Shown here: piece by piece, positions 8,442 to 17,820 of the stretch
Numbering within the stretch: the first letter of the stretch is position 1
Layout of the letters: each line of letters starts with the position of its first letter
Origin: Chara braunii
Taxonomy: Eukaryota > Streptophyta > Charophyceae > Charales > Characeae
Direction of reading: 5' to 3'
Assembly (NCBI GenBank): GCA_003427395.1
Contig: BFEA01000340.1
Location: 1,639,663 to 1,668,617, forward strand
DNA length: 28,955 bases
Translations under genes and position numbers: made by a program
The notes under the pieces: model-generated
The model's input: only the letters and a program-made list of their open reading frames with translations
Told to the model about the DNA's origin: nothing
Databases searched by the model: none

Positions 8442-8460
8442 GCTGGAAAACGGGTCCAGC
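8442..8460 (-). other. Second conserved 3' hairpin of LINE-A
   Basis: GCTGGA (8442-8447) pairs with TCCAGC (8455-8460) within the sequence shared by the LINE 3' ends. The stem is conserved at 217-235 and 24103-24121, and carries a paired change at 6407-6425 (GCTGGG with CCCAGC). Confidence 0.55.
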
Positions 8461-8716
8461 GTCCCTTATACAAGATGATGATGCCTGAGAGCAGTGAGAA
8501 CAGTGATTGTGAGGCCTGCCCGCATTGATTGCCCTGCCTCCAGGGGATTTACTGAGCAGGCATGTGTGAATCATAGTGATGTAGACCTCGGAACAGGAGA
8601 AGTAAATGAGAGATGGGGTTGAGGTGGGATTGAGGGGGGAGCTTTTAACCAGGAGGACTCTTCACCCTGCTGCTGGGCGCCTGACTAGATTGGCTACCTA
8701 TCCTCATCTCTCCCCT

Positions 8717-11700
8717 CTATTGCAGCGAACACTGGCACCTGACCCTCCCCCTTCCCCCTTTTTTACCACAAGTCAACTGTCCATTCCATACCACTTCATT
8801 CCTACCAGGCAATTCGAAGGGGGGGGGGAAGAAATCATGGAAGTTTTTCGGGGACTTCAGTGGAATAGCTGTGTCTATGTCAGCCCAGTTGTGGAAAATC
8901 AGTTGGTAATCCCTGTGTCTTTCCGTCCTCTCTTGACCCTCTGCAACTTCCCGTTTGGCCCCATCCCATTCCACTTTCCCTATCTTCCGGGCCGGTAATC
9001 CCCCCCAGCCAGCTTGAAGAGAATGCTTGGATTCTTTGCTCGATGTCTTTGATTGTGTTTAGAGAGCGGATTTTTGTTCTGACATGTTCCCATTTTGCGG
9101 TGATTTCGATTTGAATCTGTTGTTGCACACTTTCTGTAAATTCAGGGCCTTCTAGTCGTGCTCCTTCCATCTCGTATGTGCAGCGTCTTCGCAATAATGC
9201 CCAGAGCACCGCCCTGCGTCCTAACTTAAACGGATTAGTAGTAAATTCATTAGGGGAGTCAGCTTGGCCCACGGCCTCGGCTTCACATAGCAGGGCCCTC
9301 CAGTCCCAGGGCCACGCCATTTTTGTCTGAAGTTGGTCCCAGATTCTATCCCACCATTTCCACAGCCAGAGAGTGCTCGGGCATTGTAGAAATATGTGCT
9401 CGATTGTCTCCGGCCGTTTTCTGGATGGGAATGCATTCGTGCACAGCTTGCTCCATGGTAAGGCTAACCCCTTCTGTTCTACAGATGTTCTGTCTATGAG
9501 CCAGTTGTTGGTTGGTAGGCAGCGATGCTCGATCTGCCATTGAAGTGAGGCGAACTTGGCGGGTGTCATTTTAGTTGCACTAAACAATTTGATTGGCCTC
9601 AACTCTTCTTTGGGGATGTTCAACTGATGTCTCCATCGCTCCTCAACCTGATCGCGGAGATTGATCTTTGGCCTGAGAAGTCTGTAGGTGGATTTAACTG
9701 TGCGGCTATACAAGGTCTTGGTGTGGCTCCTGCCCTTCCCTGTACGGGTTGTCCATTTCCATTCCGCCGGGTCCAGAGGCAAATGGTGGATTGGTGTGTA
9801 GGGGAGGAAGGCTACCCATTGCTCCCCCTCCCTCGACACTCTGATTATGAAGACGGCATCTTTCTGGTATATCCCTATCTCCTCTGGGTTGCTTCTTTCT
9901 ATGACATTACCTCTTCCTATTTGAAAGAGACTCACCACCACTGTTCCATCAGGGTGACAGCTTACCACGTTCCCTACCTTTCCTTATATAGCCCGGAACG
10001 CTACCCAGTCAGATTGCTGCAGTAACGGGCCTTTGCGCAATAGCCGCCAACATTCCAGCGGAATTTTGTCTACGACCTCATCCAAGGCTTCTAGTGGCCG
10101 GTGGCAATATCGTAATCACGCCCTTAGCTGGTCTGGACTGATCCAGTCGTTTTTTGTTGTGTCCCATATGTCCTTTATCCTTGTCATTCCTCTTGTGACC
10201 CAGCCTTGCCAGGGAGAGGCCATACAGTGAAGGGTCTGACCTCTTGAATCCACCACCCATCTATTACCAAACAACGGTTGTCGTGCCACTTCTTCCAATC
10301 TATCTGGCGGGCATTTGTCCGGGAGGGGGAGGCTTCTCCATGTTCTCAGGAGGTTGGGCCAGAAGGGGTCCTTTCGCAGGTCAGACCTTGCAGCTCGTCT
10401 TGGGTGCTCTGGGGCACAATCCTGTGGCTGTACTTTTGCTCTAGGGATTGGCCAATCTCTATTTTCTAGCCACATAAGAGGGTCCTTAACGTCCGATGTC
10501 TGTGGGGCCAGACGGGCTATTTGTTCCAGGGCCAGGCTTTTCCATGGGATTTCTGGGTCAAAAAGCAGGCGTTTGAGCCATTGGATTGCCAACACTTTTG
10601 TTTGGAGCAAGGGGTCAATGATACCTAGGCCCCCACGTGTTTTGGGCTGGATGATGGAGTGCCACGCTACTCGGCTAATCACGTTCTATTTCTCGTGGTC
10701 ACCTCTCCACAAGAAAGCAGCGATCTGCCGTTTCAGGTGCCGTAAGTCGTTCTTATCCAGTGCCCAGATTGCCGATTTATACCACAAAGCGGCCAACACC
10801 ACGTTATTGACGATCAAGGAGCGTCCGAACAGGGACGTATGTTTGTCCTTCCAAAGCGCCATTTTTGTCAAGGGTGGGCTGGTGATCCATTCATTGTTGG
10901 AAGGTGGCCTGCCTTCTGCTGATAATAAGATCCCCAACACTCTGATGGGCACTTCCTGCGGAAGCCAGTTGAGTTTGGGTTGTTCTGGTGGCCTCGCCCC
11001 TTGGTGGTGGATCCACCATCCTTGGGTTTTGTTTCCCCAGTTGATTCTCATGTCTGAATATTGTGAGAAGCGGTCCATCATGTTTTTAACTTCTTCCAGT
11101 GATTCTCTTGATGCCTCCACCATGAGGGTTAGATCGTCGGCAAAAAGTGAGCATACCAGAACGACCTCCTGGGGAATTGCAGAGATTTGGATTCTTTTGA
11201 TATCCTTTTGTGTTCTCAAATTTTCCGCAAGTGCTTCCATAATGATGACAAATAGGTAAGGGGCTATTGGATCACCCTGCCTCACTGATCTCTGAAGGGA
11301 TATGGGCGGGGCCAGGTTGCCATTCACCATAACTCTGGTGGTGGCATTTGCATGAAGGATCGTTATCCATCTCCTAAAGGAAGGGCCAAAGTTAAATTTT
11401 TTCAGACACATATCTAAGAAGCACCAGTCTACGTGATCGTAGGCCTTTTCGAAGTCAATGAAAATGATTGCTGCATTGCTCTTAGACTGCCTTGTTAGTT
11501 GGATCATCTCATTGACCAGGAGGATGTTGTCTTGGATATTTCTACCTTGGATAAATCCCGTTTGGTCGGGGTGTATGATGTCGGCCATTACAGGTGATAG
11601 GCGATTTGCGAGGGCTTCGGCCATCATTTTGTAGACAACCGTTAGCAGGGTGATCGGCCTATAGTTACGTATGTTTGTACTTGCCCCTTTTTTATAGAGT

Positions 11701-12970
11701 AGTGTCAGCACCCCTTGCCCCACCAATTCCCCTATTTGACCTGTATTCCATACCGCATTGTAGTAGTCCATCACATCCTGTGATATACTGGCCCACATGG
11801 CCTCCCAAAATTCCTTTGGCAAGCCATCGATGCCCGGAGTTTTTTCCTCTTCCATTTGCATCAATGCCGACCATATTTCCTCCTTGGATAGTGGTTTGTC
11901 TAAAGTGGCCTTTTGTTGTTCGGAGAGGGTTTTATCAAGCGGCCTGAGGAAATCTTCAATCTCTTCTCTCCTCTGTTGGCCACATTCCGAAGTAAAAAGT
12001 TGTTGGTAAAAATCTCTAGCAATTTTCGTGTACGCTGCAGTGGAAGCGAACAAGGGTCCTCGATTTTGGTTCGGGTCTTCCAGGGCTTCAATTACTGTTC
12101 TCCCTGTTTTGGTCCTGGCCATTGCAAAAAACAGTGCATCCATTGCCCCTTTCGTATTGAGTGTGGATAGTTTGCCTCTGATCCTGACTCCCTGCCATCT
12201 GTGTTCCATGTAGCCTAAGAGTCGGGATTCCAGGGTTTGGATCGTCGTGGCTAATTCGGCCTGTGGGTTCGGACACTGTGTTGCATCCTCCTGTTGTTGT
12301 AGTGTTTGTAGTTGGTGTTGCAGATTCGTTTCTTCGCTGTGACGTCGCGTTGCCATCAGCTTTGAGTACTCATTGCACTTGCGGCCTAGAAATGCTAGAC
12401 CGTTGTTGAACCATAGGATATCATCGTTGATGTGGTCCCTTTGGTTCTGCCAAAAGCACCACACTTCCTTAAGGTAAACTCTGAAACGGTCAATAGTAAG
12501 GAGGGATGTGTTAAGTTTGTAGAACCCTCTGCCCTGGTCCGGTTTCTTTCTGAATGAGAAGATGGCCATGCACATTGCATGGTCCAATCCCGGATAAGGG
12601 CTACAGGGAAAATTTCTGCTAACTGAAGGGCTCCTTGTATTTCTTCTGAGATCAGGATTAAATCTATACGAGATTTCGTGGCACTTTCAGTGCCATTTTT
12701 ACGGAAATAGGTGAACTTTCGGTTGGCAGGATGCTGCCTCCGAAATGTGTCAAAAAGGTTCAAGGTTTATGATAATTTTGTGATCATTCTCTCATCCTTC
12801 TCGATGTAGGCTGGACATGGAGAAGGGATTTTCCACCTGTCCAATCAGCGGTCCGGAGCGGCATTGAAATCACCCGCCAGAATTATGGGTATGCCCACGG
12901 GCAATTTGGTCTTGAGGTCTTCAAGGATTTTTTGTCGTGTTGTCGGATCATTGGGGGCGTACACGTTTAG
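8717..12970 (-). pseudogene. LINE-A ORF2, 3' part: endonuclease C-terminus, RT, zf-RVT
   Basis: ORF2 resumes after the hAT insert with endonuclease motifs NVYAPND, AGDFNAAPD and SRIDLILIS. Then follow RT motifs KTPGIDGLPKEFW, NIRNYRPITLL, FIDFEKAYDHVDW (motif A), SVRQGDPIAPYLF and CSLFADDLTLMVEA (motif C, FADD intact), and a C-terminal zf-RVT (SLQWQIEHRCLPTNNWLIDR ... ETIEHIFLQCP). In zf-RVT the first Cys of the Cys pair kept in LINE-B (WCHRC) is Ser here (WSKLC). Disruptions: TGA at 12845-12847, TAA at 12767-12769, a frameshift near 12590 at the catalytic DH of the endonuclease, TAG at 10686-10688, TGA at 10116-10118, TAA at 9981-9983, and a frameshift near 8980. After that shift the frame matches the C-terminus of LINE-B (RDYQLIFHNWADID against RDYRLIFNDWTQID), so the product ran to about 8717. 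Confidence 0.9.
12963..12970. repeat. Left 8-bp target duplication of the hAT insert
   Basis: ACGTTTAG, against GCGTTTAG at 14317-14324 (7 of 8 identical). Confidence 0.75.
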
Positions 12971-13276
12971 CAGAGATGAACATTTTGTTTTTGAAATGCC
13001 ACTTCACCCAACCTACCCAAAATTTTCTTAGTACATGCAACCCTTAAAAAAAAAAAGAAAAAACGGTTTGAAGCTGATCCAACCCACCCAAGCACTTCTT
13101 CGAATTTTTCCGCCCATGCCCAACCCACCTGCCACCTGTAAAAAAGGTTCACCCAGACCCACCCGCACCCGCAAGAAGATCATTGCCCGCCCGCACCCGG
13201 GATGTAGTATCTTTTCACCCGCAGTCGGCCGTGCCCACTATTGTCTATCCCTTCGAACATTTACAGACAATAGGAC

Positions 13277-13398
13277 NNNNNNNNNNNNNNNNNNNNNNNN
13301 NNNNNNNNNNNNNNNNNNNNNNNNNNNNNNNNNNNNNNNNNNNNNNNNNNNNNNNNNNNNNNNNNNNNNNNNNNNNNNNNNNNNNNNNNNNNNNNNNN
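13277..13398. other. Assembly gap (122 N)
   Basis: The gap is directly followed by GAGAGAGA and then a CT run, so the missing sequence is probably a GA/CT microsatellite that could not be assembled. Confidence 0.95.
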
Positions 13399-13405
13399 GA
13401 GAGAG

Positions 13406-13410
<5 letters not shown>

Positions 13411-13458
<48 letters not shown>

Positions 13459-13512
13459 CGGATTTCACGCCTGAATCGGAGCGTGTTTGTGGAGAGATGC
13501 GGAAAAGTGGAG

Positions 13513-13552
<40 letters not shown>
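13411..13552. repeat. Two (CT)n microsatellites
   Basis: Nearly pure CT runs at 13411-13454 and 13520-13552, separated by about 65 bp of unique sequence. Together with the GA run at 13399-13406 they could fold back. Confidence 0.9.
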
Positions 13553-13553
<1 letters not shown>

Positions 13554-13574
13554 ACTGCTGCTCACTCGTAGCAC

Positions 13575-13644
13575 CGCTGTTGCTCCCCAGGCCGTCGGTG
13601 CGTGGCTCGCAGCCGCGCTGTTGCTCCCCAGGCCGTCGGTGCGT
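13575..13644. repeat. Two-copy tandem repeat inside the hAT insert
   Basis: A 29-bp unit beginning CGCTGTTGCTCCCCAGGCCG occurs at 13575-13603 and again at 13616-13644, with a period of 41 bp. Confidence 0.85.
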
Positions 13645-14316
13645 TGCCCCCCTCCTCGCCACCCCGCCACCTCCTCCCTGCTGCTGAACCATGCACAAGT
13701 TGTGTGGTCACTGGATGACGGCGCCACAATTCAATGAGCACCAGAAGTTCAAAAGTGGGGAGCGAACCTTGCCAACTGTTGTGGTTAGGTTCGCCCCTTG
13801 TTGTTTTAATGGGAGCGAAACTCAGCACCCTGTTTGAAAGCGGTAACTCATCCAAATGTGGGCCGTGGTGCAGCCGCCAAGAGGCAAGAGGAGCGTGCGA
13901 AAAATTTGAAAGAAGGTTCCAGCCTTTTTTTTTGCAAGGAGGACCTCGACCTTTTTTTTTTTTCCAGGCAGGCCGACGGCAGGACTTGACATTTCGTGTG
14001 TGCACCTTCAAATTTTTTAGGCGGGTGGACATTTCGTGTAGGGATTGGGGGGGATGGGGGGGGAAGGGGGTCCTCATGGGTTGTCCTGGGTCTGTGGGTC
14101 GGGTGACCCAGGCCTAACACTCACCCACCTGTCACCCACCCACTTGGGTGACCCAGGCCTAATGTTGACCCACCTGTCACCCACCCAGGCTGCCTGGCCT
14201 TGACCCGCCCTCATCCCACCCAGGTCACCTTATCAAGACCCGCACCTGACCCAATGTCCTTGTGGGTGGGGTGGGTGCACGTGGGTGCGGGTCTGGGTAC
14301 TCGGTGCTCATCTGTG

Positions 14317-14324
14317 GCGTTTAG
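14317..14324. repeat. Right 8-bp target duplication of the hAT insert
   Basis: GCGTTTAG, against ACGTTTAG at 12963-12970. In LINE coding terms the duplicated site lies in the CILNVYAPND motif. Confidence 0.75.
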
Positions 14325-14732
14325 GATGCAGACCACTTCTATTTTTGGCATCGCCAGTAAGTAGACCCGCCTCCCTTCTTCTTGGTCATCTGCCCAGTTG
14401 AGCATTTCCACCTTCGTGTCCAGGGGAAGCCATATGGCTACCCCTCCACTCCCCGGTCTCGGGGCATGGGCTCTAAAGGCCTGATATGGCCAGATTTCCT
14501 TGTGTGTGTGGTTGTGGTCAGGGTTGTCCATGAGGTGGGTTTCTTGTAGGCACACGACGTCCGGCCAGTTTCTCCCTTCTATCCCCCTCAGTTGATCCAG
14601 AATCGCTTGTTTTTTTGGGTGTTTCGCTGAGGCCAGCCCATTTACGTTGATTGTGCGCAGGTCAAGATCCGCCTGACGTTTTATTAACATCCAGGCTTTA
14701 TCTTTTCCGTACAAGGCGTCTACCACATTCAT
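14325..14732 (-). pseudogene. LINE-A ORF2, 5' part: AP endonuclease N-terminal half
   Basis: An ATG at 14732, 47 bp after the ORF1 stop, begins MNVVDALYGKDKAW. The AP-endonuclease signature follows: DLRTINVNGLAS, WPDVVCLQETHLMDN (catalytic Glu), GSGGVAIWLP and EEGRRVYLLAMPKIEVVCIL. The fold is then cut by the hAT insert. The frame is clean up to the insertion. The endonuclease nicks target DNA to prime reverse transcription. LINE-C has a homologous but decayed copy at about 22057-22765. Confidence 0.9.
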
Positions 14733-14779
14733 TGTTATTATTTCTTGTTGTCTGTTTCTTCTTTTGTTCACTTAGGTGA

Positions 14780-16242
14780 TTATAGTTGCAGCCATTGTTC
14801 TGCGTTCAGCAGACTGCCGACCTGCAGATCTCTGCTTCTGAGCCGTTTAACCAGGAAGGCGCCAATTTCTTCTGCTGACCATAAACCTCCTGTTTTAATC
14901 TTCAGCAGTTGTAGTTCCATCAGGGCATCATGATCTAGCCAGCGCAGATCTGTTGTTTTCTGATGGCTGTACTGCAAGAAGACGTCCTTGACACTCAGCC
15001 TGTTTTGCCCATATGTTTGTACCAATGCCGAGGTGGCTCCTTCCGGGGTCTTCCCTTTGGTGAGATGGGTTATGTTAGATTTTCCGAGGATCATACTTCC
15101 CGCCCACGATGAGATGGAGAGGAAGTATGTGGAGCACCCTTGGAGGGTCACTTCACCGTGTGTCGCGGACGGTGGTATTGTCAGGCCCACCTCCCATCCG
15201 TTCTCACTTTGTCTCACCGGGAGGAACACGATGCCTTTTTCGGAGTGCGCCGTGTTGGGGGTTGTGATCTCTAGCAGGTGGCGGACTTTTTGCCGCCTGC
15301 TGGTGTGGTCGCCCTCCACGGGCTCATGCTGTGTTGGCCGGGTCGCCGGGTGGGCGGGAGGTTGTGTGGGCTGTGCCACTTCAGTCGCCGGCCCCCATGA
15401 CGCCAGTGCCATGCATAAGTCTTTATTCCGGTTCTCCGCTGCTCCCCTTTGTTTGTCCTCCTCTTGCCTTGTCCCCTCTGCATTCTGCTCGAAATTGCCC
15501 TTAACCCATCCCTCCTCCTCCCTCTTATCTTTAGCCCGTTCCTCCGAGTTATTTTGAACACGCTGCACCTGATCCTGTTGACCCTCTTTCCCCTGCTCAT
15601 GCTGCTCCCCCCCCCCGTCCTTCCTTTCTTGATGCACCTGCCCTCGCTGTTCCCCCCCCTCTTTGGCTGTTCCCTAGGCCATTTCCTTGTCACCTTTTTT
15701 GGGTTCATGTCCTTCCGAGCCCACTTCCTTGTCCGGGGGTTTTTCTTCAGGCTGCTGTGTTTTTTTGCCCAGTTCGGAGGCATTTTTTATTTCGGACGTT
15801 GGGGGGTCGAAGCGGGAAAGGACAATGTGCAGAATCCTGTGACAAACCTCCAGCCAGTCCGTCCCTTCTGGCAGGCCCTGTGTGATGGCCTTGTGGAGGC
15901 TTTCGCTCCCTTCAAGTAGCGGGATCAGGTCCCTGTAGACCTTGTCCCAAAACTCCTCGTTTTCGTCGCTGTATTTTATGTGGAGACTGTCCATTAGCCA
16001 GTCTGCCACAACCTGTAGATCCACCTGTGTCCCTTTGTCCCCCTTCTCCCCGCGGTCTGCTGTTCCAGGTGGACTGCCTGCTGTTCCGGGTGTGCGGTTT
16101 CCGTTCTGCACGTCCGACATTTCCACATCCGGGGGTGGGGTGGGGGGGGGGAGTTCCTGGGGGAAATTCCACATCCATTGGTTCCGGGCCAAAAGCCTCT
16201 TTTAACGGGTCCTGTTGGTAATGTCCACTTTCCTCCCCTTGG
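14780..16242 (-). pseudogene. LINE-A ORF1, C-terminal part (conserved C-terminal domain)
   Basis: This reads on from ORF1 in a shifted frame. It opens with an acidic segment (WLMDSLHIKYSDENEEFWDK), passes through a charged low-complexity middle and ends in a compact domain: VKDVFLQYSHQKTTDLRWLD, HDALMELQLLKIKTGGLWSA and EEIGAFLVKRLRSRDLQVGS. That last domain is recognisable in LINE-C at 21720-21900 (DLYILFEEAKDSGLEWYNLS, then ELADLRLHELKANPFWSKE), so it is under family-level conservation. A TAG at 15674-15676 interrupts the frame. A slip in the G/C run near 16140-16152 moves the frame between GPEPMDVEFP and PPPTPPPDVEMSDVQ. I interpret it as the C-terminal half of a single ORF1; a separate third ORF is possible. 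Confidence 0.7.
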
Positions 16243-17820
16243 TCACTTTTTTCTGTTCCGTTTTCCGGCCCCAGGTTGCTGTGTGGTTGCCTCCTTGGGC
16301 TGGCTAGACTCCCCTTGCTGCCCTTGCGGCCCCTTTTCGACCATCAGCAGTTTTCCAGTTGGTATGTACTCCTTAGCGGCCGGACCCCAACGCTTTTGCT
16401 TAACAAGGGGTTGCTTGGTTTGTGGTCTGGCGAGCTTGTCTTTCTCTTGAGGGGGGGGGAGTGTTGTGTGCTCTGAGGGTTTCGGGGTGGGCAGGGTCTT
16501 TTCTTTGTGCTCAGCTGGTTTCGGTGTGGACTGGGTCTTTTCGCCAGGATCTCTCACTGGTTGCGGGGCCCATTCATTCGGGGGTTTTGTGGCTCTGCAA
16601 GGCTCTCCGCGCCCCTCCCATATCCAACCCTTGGCCTGTCCTTTGGAGTCAGAATCCTCCAGATAGACCCATCCCTCATGACCCGGGTCTGCTGTGTGCC
16701 ATCTGTTAGGTCTGTGTGGGTCTCGCCAGAGGCGTCCGGCGGCAGGACTCTTCTTGTTGGGGTGATGTGGACATGCTGATTCTGTACATAAGTGCCCATA
16801 GGCTCTGCATTTAAAACACCATGGCCGGAATTTATGGGCGGTGTGTATCTGATAGACCCGTCCCCCCATCCTATAGGGCACAATGTCATCAATCGAAAAA
16901 ATCTGATCTTTGGGGAGGTCCAGTGCCAACATCATGTAGTCGTCTCTTTTCGCCACGTAGGGCGGGAGCGGGTCGATGAAATCTACTACATCGTATTGTT
17001 GGCCGAGATCATAAACAAAAGCCGCCTGCACTTCCATCGGGATGTGTCTCAGTTCTACCCAGTAGAAGTCTCTAATTAGTTGTTCCCTCTTTTCTTCCGG
17101 ACTCAGTTTTTTTGGCTGTCACGGGTAGATTCTCACATCAGATCTCTCCCATCTGATTGTCCTCCACCCATCCATTCTTTGTTTGTCCTGTGTGAAGAGG
17201 CTCATGACCGTAAACACTGTAGAGGAAAGGGGTTGGATGAGGAAAAATTCTTGAACCGCCTCCTGGCTACCTTTCATCTCTTCCAACCTTCTGCAAATCC
17301 ACTTTATCTTGTCGTTGACAGATCTGTGTGCGACGTCGCCGTGGAACAGCCAGTTGCTCGCATGTTTGACATATATTTCATCCCTCGCTTCTATCTTTGT
17401 GTCCGGGTACGTTCTCATCATCGTCTTCCTTCCCCCTTGGTCCACCACCTGTTTTTCCGATGGGAGGAGGAAGAGGGTGAGGAAGTAGGCCCTCGCCGAG
17501 AACAGGTTCCGGAGAGGGACTTTCAGGGTTTCTTCATTGCCCGTTTGTGCGCCCGAGGGGAGCCGTTGTATGTCAAGCATTTTGTCCTGAATTGTAGTTC
17601 TGACCCTCTGGGCCCACGACGGTTTTGTTCCTTTTTTCGACTGTTTTTGTTTTTCAATGACGACATCTTCTTTCGTCTTTGTCATTTCTTTTTGCTTTCC
17701 AGCCTCTCTTTGCTGCTTTTTCTCGAGTTCTTTCTCTTCTTTCGTCAACATCTCTTCTTCCTGCTCGCTTTCTTCGTCCGTCCCCGAGTCCTCGCCACTC
17801 TCCTCATCCTGTGTAGCCAT
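16243..17820 (-). pseudogene. LINE-A ORF1, N-terminal part: coiled coil, nucleic-acid-binding domain, zinc knuckle
   Basis: The first good ATG is at 17820 (MATQDEESGEDSGTDEE). Next comes an acidic then lysine-rich coiled-coil-like stretch (EKELEKKQQREAGKQKEM). A globular domain like that of plant LINE ORF1 proteins (DUF4283 type) follows, with FYWVELRHIPMEVQAAFVYD and YDVVDFIDPLPP. Then a zinc knuckle CFKCRAYGH with a later Cys (CX2CX4HX6C spacing), and a Pro/Lys-rich tail. Such proteins bind the element RNA and form the RNP with ORF2. A TGA at 17119-17121 breaks the frame; reading continues in the same frame through QPKKLSPEEKREQLIRDFYW. The frame closes at 16243, where a one-base change in an A6 run would connect it to the C-terminal part. 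Confidence 0.8.

Larger units (their letters stand above)
12971..14316. mobile_element. hAT-type (Ac-like) non-autonomous DNA transposon inside LINE-A ORF2
   Basis: The 1,346-bp insert splits the LINE endonuclease domain between CILN and VYAPND. Its terminal inverted repeats are CAGAGATGAACA and, read inward from the other end, CACAGATGAGCA (10 of 12 identical). They resemble the CAGGGATGAAA end of maize Ac and are flanked by 8-bp duplications. Subterminal regions are crowded with ACCCACC/GGGTGGGT-type motifs (about 13085-13200 and 14095-14300), as is common in hAT elements. The interior has CT microsatellites, a 122-bp N gap, a short tandem repeat and T-rich runs. I recognise no transposase, so it is probably non-autonomous; the gap could hide a little coding sequence. 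Confidence 0.8.

Noticed and set aside
10315-11259. 314-codon plus-strand ORF
   Set aside because: It is the antisense shadow of LINE-A RT, which carries clear motifs on the minus strand.
13035-13737. ORFs spanning the N gap
   Set aside because: They are open only because of N bases and CT runs; nothing outside the low-complexity sequence looks coding.
16192-16260. Programmed frameshift at the A6 run ending ORF1
   Set aside because: The shift needed matches a simple one-base deletion, no downstream stimulatory structure was apparent, and the element carries many other disruptions.
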